NCBI RefSeq assembly: GCF_036373705.1
Contig: NC_089856.1
Coordinates: 13,918,501-13,982,500, forward strand
Length of the DNA: 64,000 nt
DNA from: Amia ocellicauda
Lineage: Eukaryota > Chordata > Actinopteri > Amiiformes > Amiidae
Direction of reading: 5' to 3'
In this document: one piece after another, positions 58,145 to 64,000 of the stretch
Layout: each line of letters begins with the position of its first letter
Numbering within the stretch: the first letter of the stretch is position 1
Made by a program: the position numbers and the translations under genes
Notes under the pieces: model-generated
Seen by the model: the letters and a program-made list of their open reading frames with translations, nothing else
What the model was told of the DNA's origin: nothing
Databases searched by the model: none

Positions 58145-59690
58145 CTGCTAAAAAAAAATTAAGGGAACATGTAATCATCACAATATAACACCAAATCAAT
58201 TAAACGTCAGGGATATCAATCTGTCCATTTAGGAAGCCGAAGCGATTGTGAATCAATGTCACCTGTTTTGGTGCAAATGAAAGTGAAAACAGGTGCACTG
58301 GAGAGGCAACAGCAAGACAACCCCCAAAAAGGGAATGGTTTTGCAGGTGGTGGCCACAGACGATTCCTCTCTCCTTATCCTTCCTGACTGATTCTTCTCT
58401 AGTTTTACATTTTGCCAGTGTCCTTGTCACTACTGGTAGCATGAGGTGGTACCTGCAGCCCAGGTTGCACAGGTATTCTAGCTCCTCCAGGATGCCACAT
58501 CCATACGTACCGTCGCAAGGTTTGCTGTGTCTCCCAGTACAGTCTCAAGAGTGTGGAGGAGATACCAAGAGACGGGCCGTTACACGAGGAGAGCTGGACA
58601 GGGCAGTAGAAGGGCATCAATCCAGTAGCAGGACCGGTATCTGCTCCTTTGTGCGAGGAGGAACAGGAAGAGCACTGCCAGAGCCCTACAAAATGACCTC
58701 CAGTGGGCTACTGGTGTGCATGTTTCTGACCAAACTGTCAGAGGGTGGCATGAGGGCCCGACGTCCTCTAGTGGGACCTGTGCTCACAGCCCAGCACCAT
58801 GTAGCTCGATTGGCATTCGTGAGAGAACACCAGAATTGGCAGGTCCGCCATTGGCGCCCCGTTCTCTTCACAGACGAGAGCAGGTTCACACTGAGCACAT
58901 GTGACAGACGTGAAAGAGTCTGGAGATGCCGTGGTGAACGTTATGCTGCCTGCAACATCAACCAGCATGACCGGTTTGGCGGTGGGTGAGTGATGGTCTG
59001 GGGAGGCATATCCTTGGAGGATCGCACAGACCTCCACGTGCTAGCCAACGGTACCCTGAGTGCTGTTAGGTACCGGAATGAAATCCTCAGACCCATCATC
59101 AGACCTGCTGGTGCAGTGGGCCCTGGGTTCCTCCTAGTGCAGGACAATGCCCGGCCTCATGTGGCCAGAGTGTGTAGGTAGTTCCTGGATGACGAAGGTA
59201 TTGATGCCATTGACTGGCCCTCACGTTCTCCAGACCTGAATCTAATTGAGAACCTTTGGGATGTTATCTATCAGTGCATCCGACGCTGCCAAGTAGCGCC
59301 AGAGACTGTCCAGGAGCTCACTGGTGCCCTGATCCAGGTCTGGGAGGAGATCTCCCAGGACACCATCCGCGTCTCAGCAGGAGCATGCCCAGACGTTCAT
59401 ACAGGCACGTGGGGGCCATACACACTACTGAGTCACATTATGAGTTGCCGTGATGAAATTCATGGAAGTTGGAACAGCCTGTGATTTCAATTGTTTACTT
59501 TTACTTTGATTTTCGGTGTGAATTTGAATCCAGCCCTCAATCGGTTGGTGATTTTGGTTTCCATTGACCGTTGTTACGTCATTTTGTTCTCAACGAAATA
59601 CACAATGTACAGTAAAGATTTTGATCTTTAATATATTTCGTTCATCGAGATCCGTTGTGTGATTTAAGTGTTCCCTTATTTTTTTGAGCA

Positions 59691-59693
<3 letters not shown>
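58145..59693 (+). mobile_element. Decayed Tc1-type element next to the DD36E element
   Basis: Left end CTGCTAAAAAAAAATTAAGG and right end CCTTATTTTTTTGAGCAGTG are inverted ends of one element. A few TA bases separate it from the DD36E element, and a TA tract follows it. It carries a broken transposase on the + strand. Confidence 0.9.
58441..59431 (+). pseudogene. Broken Tc1-type DD34E transposase
   Basis: The frame starts MRWYLQPRLH and ends at TGA 59429-59431 after GGHTHY in one reading. Recognisable parts include [11 protein letters not shown] (first Asp), VQDNARPHVARVCR (second Asp) and WPSRSPDLNLIENLWDV (Glu, 34 residues on). It is destroyed by small deletions near 58460, 58520 and 58750, a TGA at about 58988 and a TAG at about 59179. 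DNA identity to intact family members is high in my memory, so loss was fairly recent, but it cannot encode a functional enzyme. Confidence 0.9.
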
Positions 59694-59930
<237 letters not shown>

Positions 59931-60693
59931 TAAGCATTACAATGTAAAATAGCTCAAATTACAAAAGGACACAGAAAGCCTTTGCTTAACGTTCTACTGT
60001 TCCAAAGCAACAGTGACGTCAGACGTGTTTTTATACAGTTTCGTGGTTATCCTGGAAGGCGCTAAATAAAATGTATTATTATTATTATTATACTACGTTG
60101 TGCAGTTTCTCCGACAAGTAAGCACAACAGCAACGTGCTTAGAGAGTAGTGAGAAATGTACCGTTTAAAAGTGAGAAAAGCGTGCAATACAAGCCGAAGT
60201 GAGCAGCGGATTTTCCAGCAAAACGGAAAAGAAGAAAATATGACGAAGATTATTTAAAAATGGCTTTACATCGAGCGGCTTCTCAGCATTAACAGCAATT
60301 TAAACAAAATATCGCTCCCAGCTTAATTTGGAAGATGACCTATGTCTCTTCCTGTCTAAATTGCAACCCCCGAATTTCACTACTTTGTGCACTGAGGAAA
60401 CACTACCTCCTCCAAATAAGGTAGGAATAATTAATATTACACGGAATCAATCAATGGTTTGTGTCATGGTTGTAAAGTTTTATTTAAGCTGTTTCCATTT
60501 CTACTGCTTTTGATCTTAAAATGTATACTTCTGCATCTTGTACTGATTTAAATATGGATCAAATCCATACTTTTTTATTCATGATTTTGCAACATGTTGT
60601 ATTGTTCTAGTAAACTATGAGGAGGCGCAGTTATTTTTTGTCATTGCTCAGGGAGGCTAATTCTGACAAAGTTTAAGAACCCCTGGTCTAGAT

Positions 60694-62391
60694 AGACTTA
60701 TTTAAACAGGAAATGTGTGTAATACATATCAGTCGGACCATTGTTGACTGACATTCTTCAGACTACACATGATGGAGTGCTGATGAATAAGCCTAAACCT
60801 GGGGCAAAATGTGTCAACCACTAAACGTATGTCATTGTAAAAAATGGAGTGGGGAAAAAAAGGAAGGGTGGGGGTCCCAAATCAAATCCTGCTTAGCGCC
60901 CCAAAAGGCTAGAAATGGCCCTGTCCAGTAGTATTGCAGATTTGGTGTGTGGTTCTAGTAAATGAGTTACAGGTTTTGGTCATTGTGCTTCAAGTTCCAG
61001 TTTTAATTTATAAACATTTGGGAAAAACTGCATTAGTTGTAGAAAAAGCATAAGAGAAACATAACAGATGCATCTTGGGTAAAATATGTGGTCCGTCTCT
61101 GGAATTTCACTACATAGCACACAATTCTGTTGTTTTGCAGGTATATATGCTATACTATATATACTGTTTGATCTTGATTAAATTATCCTTATTCTGTTAT
61201 TTGTGTATATTTTGTCCAGAAACGTAACTGTATAAATGTAACTTCATAACAATAATATCACTTTGCCCCGGAGTCCCCAATTCCAAGTGGCCACAGTGTT
61301 ACAGCGATGTGTGTCTTCACTTTGTGGCCGGGCCATTACTGGCCCAAAATTGGGTGCAGTCCTTGAACTTGCACAGGGCGCATGGGCAGCGGGAGAGGCT
61401 GTCCAAGGAATCTGTGTCAAAAAGAGAAGAGCAGGGCCACGGCAGCCAGGGGGAGGAGAAGCACAATGCAAACAAGGAGAGCTTATATAGTGAAGCCCAG
61501 GGCCTCAGCGATCAATATTCCAGGCCATGCCTCGTGACTGAGCAAGAGGGCCAGCTCAAGGGGCCTGAGTTGGGAGAGAGGTGGGGGGTGCTAGGCTTTG
61601 TGGGTTTTTTGTTTGTTTTGTCACGTTTTATACTCTCATTGGTGGCTGAGATCCCATCCAGCCGTATATGTGCCTTTTTTTTATTGTCACAACCACAGTG
61701 CCTGGTGGATACAAGACCCACGGCTTCAACGAAAACAACCTGTTCACTTCTTTCTGTTTCGGTCTCCCCTTCTCTCTGTCTCTCTCTTAGATTCTCTTTC
61801 TCTGGTAAGTGTGGCAAAAGGGAGGGGGGGTGGGAAGTGTTTTGTGAAAGTTTGTGGAGCGATTAAGAGAGCAGCTGTGCACTCGTGGTTCTGATTTGTT
61901 TTGGAAACATCAGGAAGTTGGAATAGAATGAAAACAAATGAACAAGAGACAGAACAGAAAGCATTCATGGTCCCTTAAGTTCTGAGGGTTGGTCGTTCTG
62001 TTCTGTGTGGCGTTTGGCTCTCTATGGAGAAGCCTGGGTGCACCATCGCTGTCTGTAGTGTGAGCGTCCCTCTGGCCCCACCTCTAGCTGTACCCCTGGG
62101 CCTGCCTCTGGGTCTGCCCCCGGGGAATCACCTGGAGGGGAAGTGAGGGGTTTTTCACTCCCCTGTGCTGAAGCTCAAGCTGGTTAGGGAACAGCAGCCT
62201 TTCTCCTATCCATACTTATTAATGTCCTGAAAATTGTCATGACAATGAAAGGCTGAAATCTATCAAGGGGAGGGGAGAGGAGAGGAGAGGATGAGGTTGA
62301 GGTTGAGGGAGGACAATGCACTTCTGTCTTCTGTGACCTCTTCTATATTAGTGATTTTAAGAAAATGAGAAACTAGAAGAAGTACTTTAGG

Positions 62392-62452
<61 letters not shown>

Positions 62453-62460
62453 GTGTAGTA
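60694..62460. other. Intergenic region after the hAT element
   Basis: No gene was recognised. The 185-codon frame at 61309-61866 has no domain I can name. A GGGGAGAGGAGAGG purine tract lies at 62268-62290 and a 57-base TTA tract at 62396-62452. Confidence 0.45.
62396..62452. repeat. (TTA)n microsatellite
   Basis: About 19 TTA units, abutting the MITE target duplication. Confidence 0.95.
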
Positions 62461-62754
62461 CATGGATGTCAGACTCCAGTCCTGGGGGGCTGTAGTGTCT
62501 GCTTGGTTTTGTTCCAGCCCAGCTCTTGGCTCCATAATTGGTCTAATTAAACAAAGTTTCTCCAGACTCTGAAATGTTTTGAAGGTTCAATGTTTTGAGT
62601 GTTTAACAAATTATAAGGTACAAAAATAAAATATTAAAGTTTTAATTAAATCTGCCTGAGAAAATAATGAAAATACTTAAGTAATTGGAATCTCCTGTTG
62701 GAACAAAAATCATCAGACACTGCAGCCCCCCAGGACCAGAGCCTGACACCCCTG
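62461..62754. mobile_element. Short hAT-like MITE
   Basis: The inverted ends are about 45-50 bp with good complementarity: GTCAGACTCCAGTCCTGGGG on the left, and CCCCAGGACCAGAGCCTGAC with ACCCCTG on the right, plus GGTTTTGTTCCAGC near the inner edge. The flanks GTGTAGTA (62453-62460) and GTATAGTA (62755-62762) agree at 7 of 8 bases, as expected of an old hAT target duplication. The element is 294 bp and non-coding. Confidence 0.75.
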
Positions 62755-62762
62755 GTATAGTA

Positions 62763-63320
62763 ATATAGTGCATTACTTAAAATAAGTGTTAAAGCTTCTT
62801 CCTGAAAAACAGAAATGACAGGTTGTCTTGCCAACACCAACTACAGCGCATGCCGTAAAATTACTCAAAATTACTCCTATAATGCTGAGTGGTAGTTTAC
62901 AAACCAACCTTAGGTCACTCAGCAGCATGATGCATTAGAGAACCGAAAGCAGAGAGGGGCACACTGAGCTAAATTTAGTTTTTCTTTTTTATTGAGTATA
63001 CCCTTGACCTCTCCTGTGGGGAGGAGAAGGAAATCTAAAAAAAATGAAATCTGAAAGTTTCTCTGAACCTGAAGTTCCTCATTTTTGAAAACGTAACCTT
63101 ATTTATACAGAAAGTGATTCTGATTTATAACGTCTAATGACCTCCCCGCCCAAAAAAAAAAAAAAAGCTGCCTCAGCACAGGTGATTAAATTATTAGTTT
63201 TGCTTGAGTTTTTACATATGAAAGTTGGAGTGCTCGATGAAGCAGAATTATTATAAATTAGAGCTAAACAGTTGCTAATAAAGATGTAGCCCTTCTTCTG
63301 TTGATCTAAAATGATTTAAA
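62763..63320. other. Intergenic AT-rich region
   Basis: No feature was recognised apart from a 14-base A run near 63155. Confidence 0.4.
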
Positions 63321-63322
63321 TA

Positions 63323-64000
63323 CTGTTTATTAGGTTTAGTATTTTTACATTTCTTAAAATAGAACAATTTCAATTTTAATACTTATCATTAAAATCGTTT
63401 AAAATATCAGTTCTTAAAATCACTTAAAATTTTTAAAATCTTGTGATTTTTTTAACAAAACTAAAACAATAAACTTTAAAATAAACGTGCTCAAATCAAA
63501 TAAACAAAACGTGATAAAAGCAAAAACTGCACACCAACAAAAAAGTCAAATACATTGAAGATAACAGAAAATGCAATAGACAAAATAAAGAAACAATTAA
63601 AAAGTAAAAATAAAAAACAAACAAAAAAGTCTAATGCATTTTAAATTAAACCCAAAACGGTCAATGTATTTGACAAAAAAATATAACAAAACTATACCAG
63701 AAACCCTAAACAATTGTGATTTAAAAACAACTAAGTCTTTAAAAACAATTAAGATTTGTTATTTAAAATCTTCTTTTAAAAACAATCATTCATAAAATCT
63801 TTAAAAGATCTTTAAAAGATCTTGGACTCGGGCTCCAGCAGGGGGAACTAACCGTCCCCGGAGGTGGGTCCCATCATGGGATCCTGAGCTCCCCCAGATC
63901 TTGTATACGCCAGTTCTTAAAGGCTTCCTCCTTGCCCCTCTGATGGACCTCCAGATTGACGTAGTCTTTTACAAACACCATGCCCCTCCGCGCGATGACG
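63323..64000 (-). mobile_element. Second Tx1-type LINE, 3' end, running off the window
   Basis: On the - strand the last 41 codons of ORF2 (64000-63874, ending QDLGELRIP and TGA) differ by few residues from the end of the copy at 50263. The same CACCTCCGGGGACGG and CTGGAGCCCGAGTC motifs follow, then a T-rich 3' UTR of about 500 bp ending near 63323 with TAATAAACAG. The coding segment visible here is unbroken, but most of the element lies outside the window. Confidence 0.88.

Noticed and set aside
61309..61866. 185-codon frame (+)
   Set aside because: No domain, no supporting splice sites; left unannotated.

Overview
The window is vertebrate nuclear DNA, almost certainly from a ray-finned fish. 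Genes are split by GT-AG introns and lie in AT-rich non-coding DNA full of microsatellites. The mobile elements are typical of fish: Tc1/mariner, hAT, L2-type and Tx1-type LINEs. The three genes found are OS9, a core-1 galactosyltransferase (C1GALT1 type) and the tachykinin precursor TAC3. The neurokinin B decapeptide is the form I know from mammals, whereas the zebrafish form I remember differs. This could mean an early-branching ray-finned lineage, but that is inference.

Layout. Positions 375-5258 (+) hold the last eleven coding exons of os9, an ER lectin of the ERAD pathway; its 5' half lies before the window. A GC-rich promoter with 5' UTR exons lies near 8140-8760 and leads into a c1galt1-type gene (coding exons 11461-15660, +), a Golgi enzyme that makes the core-1 O-glycan. 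One of its introns carries a 1.6 kb non-autonomous hAT element with 8-bp target duplications. Convergent to it, tac3 (-, promoter near 23.9 kb, poly(A) signal near 17.42 kb) encodes a prepro-peptide with two amidated tachykinins, NKF-like and neurokinin B.

From about 24 to 43 kb I see no protein gene. This stretch holds microsatellites, decayed LINE pieces (L2 ORF2 remnant 36.83-37.97 kb) and a few complex segments that may be conserved regulatory DNA. From 43 kb on, transposons dominate: an apparently complete Tc1 element (43199-44786), a GC-rich promoter-like island (47.45-48.14 kb), a Tx1-type LINE with a deleted reverse transcriptase core (48541-50800), a decayed LINE (54.0-55.2 kb), an IS630-like transposase remnant (55.8-56.43 kb), a hAT element (56876-60685) into which a DD36E Tc1/mariner element and a dead DD34E Tc1 element inserted side by side at a TA repeat, a small hAT-like MITE (62461-62754), and the 3' end of a second Tx1-type LINE in reverse orientation at the window edge.

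The three host genes have no evident joint function. Their adjacency is mainly useful as a synteny marker. I found no convincing new multi-gene system. The most interesting items are the tac3 peptide pair and its splice-site oddities, the intact DD36E transposase in its nested nest, and the perfect 44-bp palindrome with two divergent TATA boxes in the Tc1 element.
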